From Tatumella ptyseos (GTDB taxonomy: Bacteria; Pseudomonadota; Gammaproteobacteria; Enterobacterales; Enterobacteriaceae), in assembly GCF_030552895.1 (NCBI RefSeq), contig NZ_CP130649.1:1178001-1242000 (forward strand): a stretch of 64,000 nucleotides of DNA. Reading direction: 5' to 3'. Numbering within the stretch: the stretch's first letter is position 1; each line of letters starts with the position of its first letter. Under the pieces are notes generated by a model that saw nothing but the letters and a program-made list of their open reading frames with translations, made no database searches and had not been told where the DNA came from. The translations under genes and the position numbers were made by a program. Positions 44,368 through 58,100 of the stretch are shown in pieces.

Positions 44368-44723
44368 TTTATCTTATTAATATATTTAATATTTACATAA
44401 TTGATTGTGTTAATTATCGCCTATGGCTGATTATTTCCTTTTTTGATAAGATTATTTCTAAATAAGCATCCTCATTCTGAGGTTTAAAAGCATTATTTCG
44501 ATTAGAAAATGAATAATTAGTCGTGGTGGTTTTTACGCTAAAAACTATGACATCTTTCGACTCACTCTATCGAATTAATAAGCACTAAATAAGCGGTGTC
44601 TCTTTTCGTTCAGGCGATAACTCGTTCATCTGTCCGCCCCCGTTAATACAGGGGGGAAAGAATTATTATGCCAATCATTGGCCTATTGAAATTAACCAGA
44701 CCGCTTCACTCTGAGATTAAATA

Positions 44724-46049
44724 ATGAAAAAAAGTAGAATAGGTTTAATGACGCTAATAATCTTGTCTGTTAGCCAATCACTGAGTTTTGCCGCCCAGGC
44801 TCCTCTTGGATGGGCGGCACCCTTAACTAGCACCACACTGAAAGATGCCATCCTGTTCGCTTTTCAACGCGATCCTTCGGTAGGTCAACAGGCTGCTCAG
44901 GTCGGAATTGGTCAAGCGCAAATTGACCAAGCACGTAGTGCATGGATGCCGCAATTATCATTAAGCGGCAGCGCAGGCCATAGCCAGACAACAGATTCCA
45001 GCGGTTCCTTAAGTAACTCCACGACTTGGGGAATGAGTTTAACGCAACTGGTTTATGACTTTGGTAAAACCAATAATGCGATTGACCAAAGCGAAGCACA
45101 ACGCAATAGCTATCGCTATCAGCTGATGGCAACACTCTCTTCCGTGGCAGAAAAAACGGCCCTAGATTACGTCGAAGTGCAGCGCTATAGCGCGTTAGTG
45201 CAAGCAGCTCAGCAAAATATCGTGGCGCTGCAAAGTGTTTCTCGCATGGCACAGCTACGCGCACAGGCCGGGTTAAGTTCAACCTCTGACGAACTTCAAA
45301 CGCGCACTCGGGTAGCCAGTATGCAAGCGACCCTCCAACAGTATCAAGCAACCTTAATGAGTGAACGCGCGAAACTCGCCGTGCTGACAGGGATGAATGC
45401 CGCCGAGTATGCGCCTATGCCAGCCGCATTAGCGATAAAAGATACCAGTCTCAATGATATCGATTATTCATTAATCCCTTCCGTATTGGCGGCTAAGGAG
45501 ATGGAATCTTCAGCTCAATATGGCATTCAAAAAGTCCGCGCACAATATTGGCCAACGATCAGTGTTCGAGGTGGACGCACTCGTTACCAGTCGAGTAACC
45601 GATCTTATTGGGATAATCAAATACAGCTCAATGTTGATGCCCCGATTTATCAGGGAGGGGCCGTTGCGGCGCAGGTAAAACAAGCCCAAGGTGCGAAAGA
45701 GGTCGCGGCAACGCAAGTGGATCAAGCTCGTTTCGATGTCCTACAAAAGGCCTCAGTAGCCCTAGCGGATTGGCTCGGCGCACAATCCCGAAATGAGGTG
45801 AATAAACAACAGGTCCTTAATGCCGATCAAACCCGTGAAGTTTATAAAAACGAATACACCCTGAATAAAAGGAGTATTAACGATCTGTTAAGTGTGGAGC
45901 AAGATGTTTGGCAAGCTATCTCTTCACAAATTAACTCCCAATATGATGCATGGGCTGCAGCCATTAATTATGCAACATCGCTCGATACATTATTACCGTT
46001 ACTCGGGATTGAAAAAAACACTCGCGCGGGATTACCAGACTTAAAGTGA
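44724..46049 (+). CDS. TolC-family outer membrane protein of a type I secretion system
   Basis: A 441-residue protein with a signal peptide (MKKSRIGLMTLIILSVSQSL, then SFAAQA) and two outer-membrane-efflux repeats (about 40-235 and 245-430). Typical strand and helix motifs are visible: RSAWMPQLSLSGSAGHS and LTQLVYDFGKTNNAIDQSEA in the first, RAQYWPTISVRGGRTRY and QLNVDAPIYQGGAVAAQVKQ in the second. LapE/BapB-type TolC proteins form the outer channel for giant adhesins. It is the first gene of the adhesin operon, 108 bp before the adhesin gene. Confidence 0.9.
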   Translation: MKKSRIGLMTLIILSVSQSLSFAAQAPLGWAAPLTSTTLKDAILFAFQRDPSVGQQAAQVGIGQAQIDQARSAWMPQLSLSGSAGHSQTTDSSGSLSNSTTWGMSLTQLVYDFGKTNNAIDQSEAQRNSYRYQLMATLSSVAEKTALDYVEVQRYSALVQAAQQNIVALQSVSRMAQLRAQAGLSSTSDELQTRTRVASMQATLQQYQATLMSERAKLAVLTGMNAAEYAPMPAALAIKDTSLNDIDYSLIPSVLAAKEMESSAQYGIQKVRAQYWPTISVRGGRTRYQSSNRSYWDNQIQLNVDAPIYQGGAVAAQVKQAQGAKEVAATQVDQARFDVLQKASVALADWLGAQSRNEVNKQQVLNADQTREVYKNEYTLNKRSINDLLSVEQDVWQAISSQINSQYDAWAAAINYATSLDTLLPLLGIEKNTRAGLPDLK

Positions 46050-46097
46050 ATAAGTTAAACAAAAACAGTTAGTTAAATATATTTAAGTGACTTTCAA

Positions 46098-46119
46098 GAG
46101 TAATAAGAAATTATTACTC
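46098..46119 (+). other. Perfect GAAA-tetraloop hairpin between TolC-like gene and adhesin gene
   Basis: GAGTAATAA-GAAA-TTATTACTC makes nine pairs capped by a GNRA tetraloop, with no U-tract after it. It is more likely an mRNA-stability or processing element than a terminator. The adhesin GTG lies 39 bp downstream. Confidence 0.6.
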
Positions 46120-46157
46120 AGGGACGCTTCATCGTTTTTTAATACCAGGAGAATAAT

Positions 46158-49100
46158 GTGAAAACATTTGATATTGATGTTATCGCGAGGAAAACGGCTG
46201 AAAAATCCGTTTTACACGCACAAGGTAATATGGCCTTAACCCTGACGGCGCCAAGCGTTGTAGAAATTCACGGGCAAGCACAGGATGTAGTGAAATATAG
46301 TCGTCAGGGTAAAGATCTCCTGATTTATATGAAAGACGGCAGCGTCATCCGCTGCAACGGCTATTTTATGGAAGATGCGCAATCTCATGCGCACTCGGAA
46401 TTAGTCTTTAACGATAATAATCAACTTACGCATATCACTTTTGACGACGTGGCAGAAGGGACAGAGTTAAGTACTACGCCATTGGTTGCACACAGTACAC
46501 CGATTGACAGTATTGAACCTTTTATGGCGCAAGAAGGGGTATTAAGCGACCTGCCATGGGGATGGATTGCCGGTGCAGCGGTTGGAGGAGGAGCTATAGG
46601 CGCGCTGCTATCTAGCGGCGGTGGACACTCTAAGACGAAAGTCATTGATAATACCCAACCGGTGGAAAAGGCGACCCCGACCTTTAACGTCACCGACAAT
46701 CAAGGTGACAAACAAGGGTTAGTGACGACCAATACCACCATTGACGATAATACCCCGACCTTCAGTGGGTCAGGAGAGCCTGGTGCTACCATCCAAATCA
46801 AAGATGGAGCAGGTAATACTATTGCCAGCACCATGGTCGACAGTAAAGGGACTTGGACAGTCAATCTTCCGACGCAAACTGATGGTGCCCACAGTTGGTC
46901 GGTCATACAAATTGACGGGACAAGCACCACTTCTGCAGGAACCATAGAGGTTACTATTGCGACGGCTAAAGCCCAACTCGTTATAAATACTATCGCAGGG
47001 GATAACCAACTTAATGCCGAAGAGCACCACGCTGATGTGACAATCTCCGGATTAAGCCAACAGTTAGCGGAAGGGACACAAGTTACCGTTTCTATTAATG
47101 GTAAAAACTACACGGCAAGTGTTGATGCATCAGGCCAGTGGAGTGTAGTGATGCCGGCCGAAGATGCTCAAGCCCTAGCCGATGGCAGTTGGACCGTTAC
47201 CGTCACCGCGACGGACGCTACCGGTAACCATATTACCCAAACACAACAAATCACCGTCGATACACAAGCACCGAGCTTAACACTGGATACTGTCGCCGGC
47301 GATCAAGTCGTGAACGCCGCCGAGCACCAAGCCGCATTGATCCTGTCGGGGACCTCAAACGCTGCCCACGGCTCAAGCGTCACCGTCACTTTTGGTACTC
47401 AAACCTATCAAGCGACAATCGATGATCAAGGTAAATGGCAAGTCTCTGTGCCCGCCGAGACGGTGAGTAGTTTGACGGATGGCGATTATAGTTACACCGC
47501 ATCAATCACAGACTCAGCGGGTAATACCGCCACAGCAAGCAGTCATTTTGTCGTTGATACCGCAGCCCCCGTCATTGTTATCGACACTTTTGCTGGCGAC
47601 GATGTTGTCAATAGTGATGAACAACTGGTCGCACAGCTGCTTACCGGTAAAGTCACTGGCGCTGCAGCTGGCGATATCGTTAAGGTCAGTATTGGTGATA
47701 CCGAACTTAACGGCGTGGTCGCTGCGGATGGAACCTGGAGTGTCGGCGTTCCAGCAGCCATTTTTGCCTCCCTTGCGCAGGGACAGCAATCCGTTACCGT
47801 ATCCATAACTGATGTGGCAGGGAATACCGGAACTGCCACACATGATTTCATGCTGAGCGGTGCCGCACCCACTTTTTCGATTGATGCGATTAGCCAAGAT
47901 AATGTCATTAATGCCAGTGAAGCACTTCAGCCCTTAGCGTTGAGTGGTAAAAGCAATTTAGCGGATGGCACCGTTGTCACCGTGACCCTCAATCGTGTCG
48001 ACTATCAGGCCACTGTGGCGCAAGGTGTATGGAAAATTACCGTACCGGCGACAGAGGTGATGCAGCTCGATAATACTCTGTACACCGTCACCGTGACAGG
48101 GACAGATAGCGCGGGTAATTCAGGAAGCGCGCAAGCCTCAGTATTGGTTGATACCCATCTGCCACAAGTCACCATTAATCCTTTTGCGACCGATAACCTT
48201 GTTAATCATGACGAAATAGCGATCGACCAAACGCTCAGCGGTAGGGTCGTCGGTGCGGCGGCAGGGGATCAGATCACGGTTAGCCTTGGCGGAAAAACCT
48301 TCACCACGACAGTAGAAAAAGACTTAACCTGGCATACCACTATTCCTGCGGCGGATATGGCAGCACTCGGTGATGGTAACATTGCTATCGATGTGTCGGT
48401 GACCAATGCTCACGGTAATACTGGCGATAACTCGTTAGGGATTGATATTAATGCTCAACTGCCAGGGCTACGTATCGACACAGTCTCCGGCGACGATGTG
48501 ATTAACTCCCTTGAACAGCAGCAAGATCTGACGATTACTGGCAACAGTGAGCACCTGGATGCTGGCACCATCATCAGCGTGACAGTGAATCAAATCGTTT
48601 ACAGTGCAGTCGTGGATGACCAAGGCCATTGGCAAATAGGGATCCCGGCGGCAGACATGACGCATTGGCCAGCGGGTGCACTGTCAATTACGGCAACGGC
48701 AAGCGACGCGTACGGGAACAGTGCGGCAATTACTCATCCTATTACGGTGAATACCGATCAGGTTGCGCTGACTATTGATACGGTGTCGACTGACGACATG
48801 ATCAATGCAGCCGAACAGCAACAACCGCTAGTCCTCTCGGGCAACACGCAACAGGTTGAAGCCGGACAAAGTGTCATTGTTAAGTTTGCGGGGCAGCTAT
48901 TCACTGCTGAAGTAGAACAAGATGGCTCTTGGCATGTCACGGTGCCCGCCTCAGCAATGAGTGAATTAACCGATGGCCACACTGAAATTTCCGCGACAGT
49001 CACTAATGTCAGTGGTAATAGTTCAGAGAGTTCTCGTGTGGTTACGGTGGATACTCAACCTCCTTCTATCACTATCGATGCGATTACGGCAGATAACCAA

Positions 49101-52100
49101 CTTAATGCAAGTGAAGCACAACAGCCGCTAATAGTTACCGGCTCGTCAACGGCTGAAGCGGGTCAGAACGTAACGATCTCGCTAGGTGGCAAAGCGTACA
49201 GCGCGACAGTTGATAAGCAAGGACATTGGCAGGTTAGCGTCCCAGCTGACGATCTTGCTGCGCTTCCCCAAGGTCAGAATGCCGTTACGGCCACCGTCGC
49301 AGATATCTCTGGCAACCCTTCTAGTGCTTCCCATGATTTTGCTGTGGATACGGTTGTGCCAGTGGTCACGATCAATACTTTGGCAGGCGATGATGTCATC
49401 AATGCGGCTGAACACCACCAAGCACAAATTCTTAGCGGGTCGGCGACCGGCGCGGCAGCTGGCGATACGGTTACTATCACCTTAAATGGCCAAACCTATA
49501 CCGCAATCCTTGATGCGCAAGGACAATGGAGTACGGGTATTCCAAGTTCAGCGATCGCAGCGCTGCAAGAAGGCAAAACTGAAATCAGTGTGACCGTCAC
49601 CGATAAGGCGGGTAACACCGGTACCGCGACCCACGATATTACAGTTGATACCCAAGACCCTACACTGGTCTTTGCGACGATTGCCACTGACGATGTAGTG
49701 AATGCCGATGAACACCAATCGCCGTTAACCCTTTCTGGTCAGAGCAGTGATCTGGCGGAAGGGACCACGGTGACTGTCACCTTGGCAGGGAAGTCCTATA
49801 CAACAACCACTGATGATCAGGGTAATTGGTCACTGACCTTGACCGCCCAAGAGACCAACGCCTTACCCGAAGGGCAACTTTCAGTCTCTGCGAGCGCAAC
49901 CAATGGTGTCGGCAACACTGTCACAACCTCGACCACCCTGAATGTCGATACACACTTACCGACAGTCAGCATTAATACCACTGCGGGCGATGATGTTATC
50001 AACGCCAGTGAGCTAGCCGCCGGACAAACACTGAGTGGCCAAGTAAGCGGTGCAGTCGCGGGCGACACCGTTACCGTACTGCTCGGTGGAAATCGTTACA
50101 CCGCAACCGTGGCAAAAGATCTTACCTGGAGCATTAAGGTGTCCAGTGACGATCTCACGGCGATGGGTAACGGTCCATTGACCGTCGACGCTTCAGTCAC
50201 CAATCAACATGGCAATACCGGTCATGCGCAACACGCAATAAGTATTGATGCCAATCTACCGGGGCTGCGCGTCAACACTGTCGCCGGTGACGATATTATT
50301 AACACGATTGAGCACGGCCAAAATCTTCTGGTCACGGGGTCAAGCCAAGGCCTTACCGAGAACAGTACGTTAACCGTCACGATTAATGGTAAGACCTATA
50401 GTGCTAACGTGATGGCGGATGGCAGTTGGAGTGCAGCGGTCCCAAGCAGCGATGTCAGCACCTGGCCGGCCGGCAGTCTACAAATTGCAGTGAGCGGTGA
50501 GAGCAGCGCGGGTAACCCTGTCAATATTCTCCATCCTGTCACCGTTGATCTTGCAGAGGTGGCAATCAGTATCAATACCCTGAGTGGTGATGACGTACTA
50601 AATGCTGCCGAAAAGGGGCAAGATTTAGCCCTGAGTGGGAGTACACATGATGTTGCAGCGGGTAGTGAGGTCACTATTAATTTTGCTGGGCATCAGTACC
50701 AGACAACGGTGGGTAATGACGGTAATTGGTCACTGACTATACCAGCCGCTGATATGGTCGATCTGTTAGATGGCGTTCAACATGTCGAGGTCAGTGTTAC
50801 GACGTCAACCGGTAATAGTGCTCAGGCGGGCCGTGAAATCCTGGTGGACACTCAACCACCGAGCTTAACGATTGATACCTTAACGCAAGATAATGTCTTG
50901 AATGCCCAAGAGTTGGGTAGTGATCAACTGATCAGCGGGAGTAGCACGGCGCAGGCCGGCCAAAATGTTACAGTCAGCCTAAATGGTAAAGACTACACAA
51001 CCACCGTGGACGCGCAAGGTCATTGGCAGGTCAAGGTTCCCGCAACTGATCTGCAAGCACTCAGCGAAGGTGACGTTTCACTCAGCGCGACTGTCGCAGA
51101 TAAAGCGGGTAACAGCACCCAAGTTGACCATAGTTTCCAAGTCGATGCCCAAGCGCCTGTGATCACTATTGATAAGGTTGCCGGCGACGACGTCATCAAC
51201 ATCGATGAACATAGCCAGGCACAAATCATTAGTGGTAGTGCCACGGGCGGCGCGGCAGGCAATACTGTCGCGGTGACGATCAACGGCGAAACTTACACCA
51301 CAGTCTTAAATGATGCTGGCAAGTGGAGCATTGGTGTTCCTGCCGCCGTCGTGTCGGGTCTTCAAGACGGTAATGTGACTATCTCCGTTACAGTCACCGA
51401 TAGCGTGGGCAATGTGGGGAAAGCGAGCCACGACATTACGGTCGACACAGGATTACCCTCTATTACCATTAATTCTGTGACCAGTGATAACGTCATTAAT
51501 GCCGCAGAAAAAGGGCAAGATCTTACGCTCTCCGGCAGTACCAGCCATATCGAACCAGGTAACACTGTAGTGATCGCTTTTGCAGGGAAAAGCTATTCGG
51601 TGGTGGTCGATGCCAAAGGCAATTGGACGCTTTATGTCCCTTCTTCAGCGCTGGCTGATCTTAAAGAAGGCAGTGCGCAAGTTCAGGTTTCCGTCCATAA
51701 CGACAGTGGTAACAGTGCGCAGGCAAGCCATGACTATATCGTCGATAGTGCAACGCCAATGTTACAGCTTGATCCGATTAGCACCAATAACGTCCTAAAC
51801 GCTCAAGAGGCACAACAGCCGCTGACGTTAACGGGAACGACTTCGGCGCAAGCGGGGCAGACGGTCACTGTCACCTTTAATAATAAACAGTACAGCGCCA
51901 CCGTTGAGACGGACGGATCCTGGTCTGTCACCGTTCCACAAGAAGATGTTGCCGCCCTACAAGACGGGCAGTACAAGGTATCTGCGAGCGTAGAAAATAT
52001 TGCTGGAAATAGTTCAACCTCTGCCAGCGATCTGCTTGTCGATATCACTGCTCCGGCGACCACCATTGCGACTGTCGCAGGCGACGATATCATCAATGCT

Positions 52101-55100
52101 ACCGAACATAGCCAAGCCTTAATGATTCAAGGTGTGGCAACGGGTACACAAGCCGGTGATGCGGTCGCGGTAACGCTGAATGGTAAAACGTACAACGTGG
52201 TGGTTGATGCACAAGGCCAATGGAGCCTCGGCATTCCTGCGACCGATGTTTCCGCCATGAACGGCGGCGATTACCAGGTTATCGCGACGGTCACCGATAG
52301 AGCGGGTAATAGTCAGAGTACTACGCACGAGTTTCATGTTGATCTGACCACGCCAGTACTGAGTATCAACACCATCGCTGGCGATGACATCATCAACAGC
52401 ACCGAGAAAGGTCAAGACATCACCATCACCGGTCAAGCGACAGGAGTGAACGCCGGCGCAACAGTGACGGTTATGCTTAATGGTCAGTCTTACACCGCGA
52501 CGGTTGATGATAAAGGCAACTGGAGCACCGTCGTTCCAGCAGCTGAGGTAGCCAACTTAGGGGAAGCCAATTACGCGGTTACCGCCTCAGCGACTAATGA
52601 AGCCGGCAATAGTGCGACGACTTCTCATAATATCGCAGTCGGAACCCAGACCCCATTGGTGATCATTAATACCGTTGCAGGTGATGATGTGATCAACGCC
52701 AGTGAACTGGCGGCAGGGCAAACCCTCAGCGGGAAAGTGAGTGGTGCGGCCGCCGGCGACACCGTGACGGTTCAGCTTGGTGGCAACACCTATACCGCTA
52801 CCGTGGCTAACGATCTGACCTGGAGTCTTAAGGTTTCTAGTGACGATCTGACCGCGATGGGCAACGGCGCCCTGACAGTTGAGGCTTCGGTCACCAATAA
52901 AACCGGTAATACCGGCCATGCCGAGCATGCAATCAGCATTGATGCGAACTTACCAGGCGTGCGGGTCGATACCGTGGCGGGTGATGATATCCTCAACACC
53001 ATTGAACATAACCAAAACCTGATCATTACCGGCTCAAGCCAAGGGATCGCCGCCAACAGCGTGTTAACCGTTACCATTAACGGTAAGACCTACAGCGCGA
53101 CCGTACTGGCCGACGGCAGTTGGCAGGCCGCCGTACCGAGCAGCGATGTCAGTGCGTGGGCAGCAGGTACCGTACAGATTGCAGTGAGCGGGGAAAGCAG
53201 TGCCGGTAATCCGGTGAGCATCCTGCATCCGGTTACCGTCGATCTGGCAGAGGTCGCTATCAGCATCAATACCGTTAGCGGTGATGATGTGCTGAATGCG
53301 GCAGAAAAAGGCCAAGATCTGGCGTTAAGTGGCAGCACGCACGAGGCAGCAGAAGGCAGCACCGTGACGGTGAAGTTTGCCGGACACCAATACAGCACCA
53401 CCGTGGACAGTGAGGGGAACTGGTCGGTGACGGTTCCTGCCGCCGATATGTCTGGGCTATACGATGGCTTGCGCAACGTTGAGGTCAGCGTCACCACGCC
53501 AACCGGTAACAGCGCGCAAGCGGGCCGTGAAATCCTGGTCGATACCGTGGCACCAAGCCTGACGATCGATAACCTAACGCAAGACAACGTACTGAATGCC
53601 AAAGAGGCAGGCAGTGACCAGCTGATCAGCGGCAGCAGTACTGCACAAGCGGGTCAAACAGTGACAGTCAGCCTCAATGGTAAGGACTATCAGACGACCG
53701 TTGATGCCCAAGGTCATTGGCAGCTCAGCGTTCCGGCAGCCGACCTACAAGCATTAAACGATGGGCAAACCACCATCACAGCAAGCGTTGCCGATAAAGC
53801 GGGTAATAGCACTGAGGCGACGCATAACGTACAAGTCGATCTGCAAGCACCCGTGATCACAGTAGATAAGGTGGCGGAAGACGATGTGATTAACGTCACC
53901 GAGCACAGCCAAGCTCAAATCATCAGTGGCAGTGCCACTGGGGGTGAAGCTGGAAATACTGTAGTGGTTACCCTAGCGGGGAAAACCTATACCACGGTGC
54001 TGGATGCCTCTGGCCACTGGACGGTTGGGGTACCGGCCTCGGTGATTGCCGGTCTGCAAGACGGTAGCGTTAGCATTACGGTCAGCGTGACGGACAGTGC
54101 GGGGAATGTTGGCAGCACCAGCCATGATATCAAGGTAGATACCGGGTTACCGACCTTGTCCATCAACACCATTGCTGGGGATGACATCATCAACAGCACC
54201 GAGAAAGGTCAAGACGTCACCATCACCGGTCAAGCGACGGGGCTGGCTTCGGGCGCAACCGTCACGGTTAGCCTTAACGGCCATCAGTACAGTGCAACCG
54301 TCGATGATAAAGGTAACTGGAGCACGACAGTCCCGGCGGCGGATGTCGCGAACTTGGGTGAGGCAATCTACTCCGTAAGCGCGTCGGCCAGCAATGATGT
54401 CGGGAATATCGCCAATACTGTTCATGCGGTTACAGTCGGAACCCAGACCCCATTGGTGATCATTAATACTGTCGCAGGCGATGATGTGATCAACGCCAGT
54501 GAGCTAGCAGCAGGACAGACCCTCAGCGGTAAAGTGAATGGTGCGGCCGCCGGCGACACCGTGACGGTTCAGCTTGGTGGCAACACCTATACGGCTACCG
54601 TGGCTAACGATCTGACCTGGAGTGTTAAGGTTTCCAGTGACGATCTGACCGCCATGGGTAACGGCGCCCTGACAGTTGAGGCTTCGGTCACCAATAAAAC
54701 CGGTAATACCGGCCATGCCGAGCATGCGATCAGCATTGATGCGAACTTACCGGGCGTGCGGGTCGATACCGTGGCAGGGGATGATATCCTCAACACGATT
54801 GAACATAACCAAAACCTGATCATTACCGGCTCAAGCCAAGGGATCGCCGCGAACAGCGTGTTAACCGTCACCATTAACGGTAAGACGTACAGCGCCACTG
54901 TACTGGCCGATGGCAGTTGGCAGGCCGCCGTGCCGAGCAGCGATGTTAGCGCGTGGGCAGCAGGCACCGTACAGATTGCGGTGAGTGGGGAAAGCAGTGC
55001 CGGTAATCCGGTCAGTATCCTGCATCCAGTCACCGTCGATCTGGCGGAGGTCGCCATCAGCATCAATACCGTTAGCGGTGATGATGTGCTGAATGCGGCA

Positions 55101-58100
55101 GAAAAAGGCCAAGATCTGGCGTTAAGTGGCAGCACGCACGAGGCAGCCGAAGGCAGCACCGTGACCGTGAAGTTCGCCGGACACCAATACAGCACCACTG
55201 TCGGCAGCGACGGTAACTGGTCGGTGACAGTTCCTGCCGCCGATATGTCCGGGCTATACGATGGCTTGGGCAACGTTGAGGTAAGCGTCATAACGCCAAC
55301 CGGTAACAGCGCGCAAGCGGGCCGTGAAATCCTGGTCGATACTCTGGCCCCGAGCCTGACCATTGATAACCTCACGCAAGACAACGTACTGAATGCGAAA
55401 GAGGCGGGCAGCGACCAGCTGATCAGCGGCAGCAGTACGGCGCAAGCGGGGCAAACGGTGACAGTCAGCCTTAACGGTAAAGATTATCAAACGACCGTTG
55501 ATGCCCAAGGTCATTGGCAGCTCAGTGTTCCGGCAGCCGACCTACAAGCATTAAACGATGGGCAGACCACCATCACAGCAAGCGTTGCCGATAAAGCGGG
55601 TAATAGCATCGAGGCGACGCACAACGTACAAGTCGATCTGCAAGCACCCGTGATCACAGTAGATAAGGTGGCGGAAGACGATGTGATTAACGTCGCCGAG
55701 CACAGCCAAGCCCAAATCATCAGTGGCAGTGTCACTGGGGGTGAAGCCGGAAATACTGTAGTGGTTACCCTAGCGGGGAAAACCTATACCACGGTGCTGG
55801 ATGCCTCCGGCAACTGGACGGTTGGGGTACCTGCTTCGGTTATCGCTGGTCTGCAGGACGGTAGCGTTAGCATTGCGGTCAGCGTGACGGACAGTGCGGG
55901 CAATGTTGGCAGCACCAGCCATGATATCAAGGTAGACACCGGGTTACCGACCTTGTCCATCAACACCATTGCTGGGGATGACATCATCAACAGCACCGAG
56001 AAAGGTCAAGACGTCACCATCACCGGTCAAGCGACGGGGCTGGCTTCGGGCGCAACCGTCACGGTTAGCCTTAACGGCCATCAGTACAGTGCAACCGTCG
56101 ATGATAAAGGTAACTGGAGCACGACAGTCCCGGCGGCGGATGTCGCGAACTTGGGTGAGGCAATCTACTCGGTGAGTGCTTCCGCAACCAATTCGGTGGG
56201 GAACAGTGCGAGCACCTCCCATACCATTAGTGTCGGCGGGGAAGCACCGACTATCACCATTAACACCGTCGCAGGCGATGATGTGATCAACGCCAGTGAG
56301 GTAGCGGCAGGGCAAACCTTAAGCGGTAAAGTGAGTGGTGCGGCCGCGGGCGATACCGTGACGGTTCAGCTTGGTGGTAACACCTACACCGCGACGGTGG
56401 CTAACGATCTGACCTGGAGCGTTAAGGTATCCAGTGACGACCTGACCGCCATGGGTAACGGTGCATTAGCGATCGATGCCTCGGTCACCAATAAAACCGG
56501 TAATACCGGCCATGCAGAACATGCAATCAGCATTGATGCGAACTTACCGGGCGTGCGGGTCGATACCGTGGCGGGCGATGATATCCTCAACACGATTGAG
56601 CATAACCAAAATCTGATCGTCACCGGCTCAAGCCAAGGGATCGCCGCGAACAGCGCGTTAACTGTCACCATTAACGGTAAGACGTACAGCGCCACTGTAC
56701 TGGCCGATGGCAGTTGGCAGGCCGCCGTGCCGAGCAGCGATGTTAGCGCGTGGGCAGCAGGCACCGTACAGATTGCGGTGAGCGGGGAAAGCAGTGCCGG
56801 TAACCCGGTGGCTATCCTGCATCCGGTCACCGTCGATCTGGCAGAGGTCGCTATCAGCATCGATACCGTTAGTGGTGATGATGTGCTGAATGCGGTAGAA
56901 AAAGGCCAAGATCTGGCGTTAAGTGGCAGCACGCACGAGGCAGCAGAAGGTAGTACCGTGACCCTGACGTTTGCCGGACACCAATACAGCACCACTGTCG
57001 GCAGCGACGGTAACTGGTCGGTGACAGTTCCTGCCGCCGATATGTCTGGGCTATACGATGGTACAAGCCAAGTTGAGGTGAGCGTCACAACGCCAACCGG
57101 CAACAGCGCGCAAGCGGGCCGCGAGATCCTGGTCGATACTGTGGCCCCGAGCCTAACCATTGATAACCTCACGCAAGACAACGTACTGAATGCAAAAGAG
57201 GCGGGCAGCGACCAGCTGATCAGCGGCAGCAGTACTGCACAAGCGGGTCAAACGGTGACAGTCAGCCTCAACGGTAAGGACTATCAGACGACCGTTGATG
57301 CCCAAGGTCATTGGCAGCTCAGTGTTCCGGCAGCCGATCTGCAAGCGCTAAGTGATGGGCAAACCACCATCACAGCAAGCGTTGCCGATAAAGCGGGTAA
57401 TAGCACTGAGGCGACGCACAACGTACAAATCGATCTGCAAGCACCCCTGATCACCTTTGATCCGGTAGCGGGCGATAACATCATTAGTTTTGCAGAACAC
57501 TCGCAAGCTCAAATCATTAGTGGCAGTGCCACCGGTGGTGAAGCCGGAAATACTGTAGTGGTTACCCTAGCGGGGAAAACCTATACCACAGTGCTGGATG
57601 CCTCCGGCCACTGGACGGTTGGGGTACCTGCTTCGGTTATTGCCGGTCTGCAAGACGGGACAGTAAGCATCACCGCAACGGTGACGGATAGTGCAGGTAA
57701 CGTGGGACAGCAAAGCCATGACGTGGTAGTCAATTCAGCCGAAGTGGGCTTAACCATCGAGACAGTGGCGCAAGATGATGTGATTAACGCTGCAGAAGCG
57801 GGAGAAGCTCTGACGGTACAAGGGGGGAGTACAGAGTTTGCCAGTGGTACAACGGTAACCGTGACGCTTAACCAGAAACAATATACGGCGACTATTGATG
57901 CTAAGGGTCACTGGCAGCTAGAGGTTCCAGCCGCTGACGTTATGGCGCTGAAAGATGCGAGTAATTATGTGGTGAGCGTTGTCGCCTCAGACAGTGCAGG
58001 AAATAGTGCGCAAGCCTCTCACTCCATCACAATCGATACTACGGCTCCGGTTATTAGTATCAATACGGTTGCGGGTGATGATGTACTAAATGCTGCAGAG

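Larger units (their letters stand above)
43800..44723. promoter_or_regulatory. Long AT-rich control region upstream of the adhesin/T1SS operon
   Basis: This 924-bp stretch has no credible gene and is strikingly AT-rich, with many T and A runs, as expected for H-NS-silenced surface-protein promoters. It carries three perfect FNR-type palindromes (listed separately). Near the gene a CCCCC/GGGGG hairpin (44637-44655) sits in the probable leader. The region can drive the TolC-like gene on the plus strand and, from its left end, the channel gene on the minus strand. Confidence 0.6.

Noticed and set aside
44637-44655. Possible riboswitch or c-di-GMP aptamer in the leader of the TolC-like gene
   Set aside because: Only a simple CCCCC/GGGGG hairpin is visible; none of the conserved GEMM or other riboswitch core sequences could be found by eye.
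46550-46650. LapG-type protease cleavage site in the adhesin N-terminus
   Set aside because: The WGWIAGAAVGGG stretch is Ala/Gly-rich but lacks the TAAG/PAAG-type motif in the usual position; no lapD or lapG gene is in the window.
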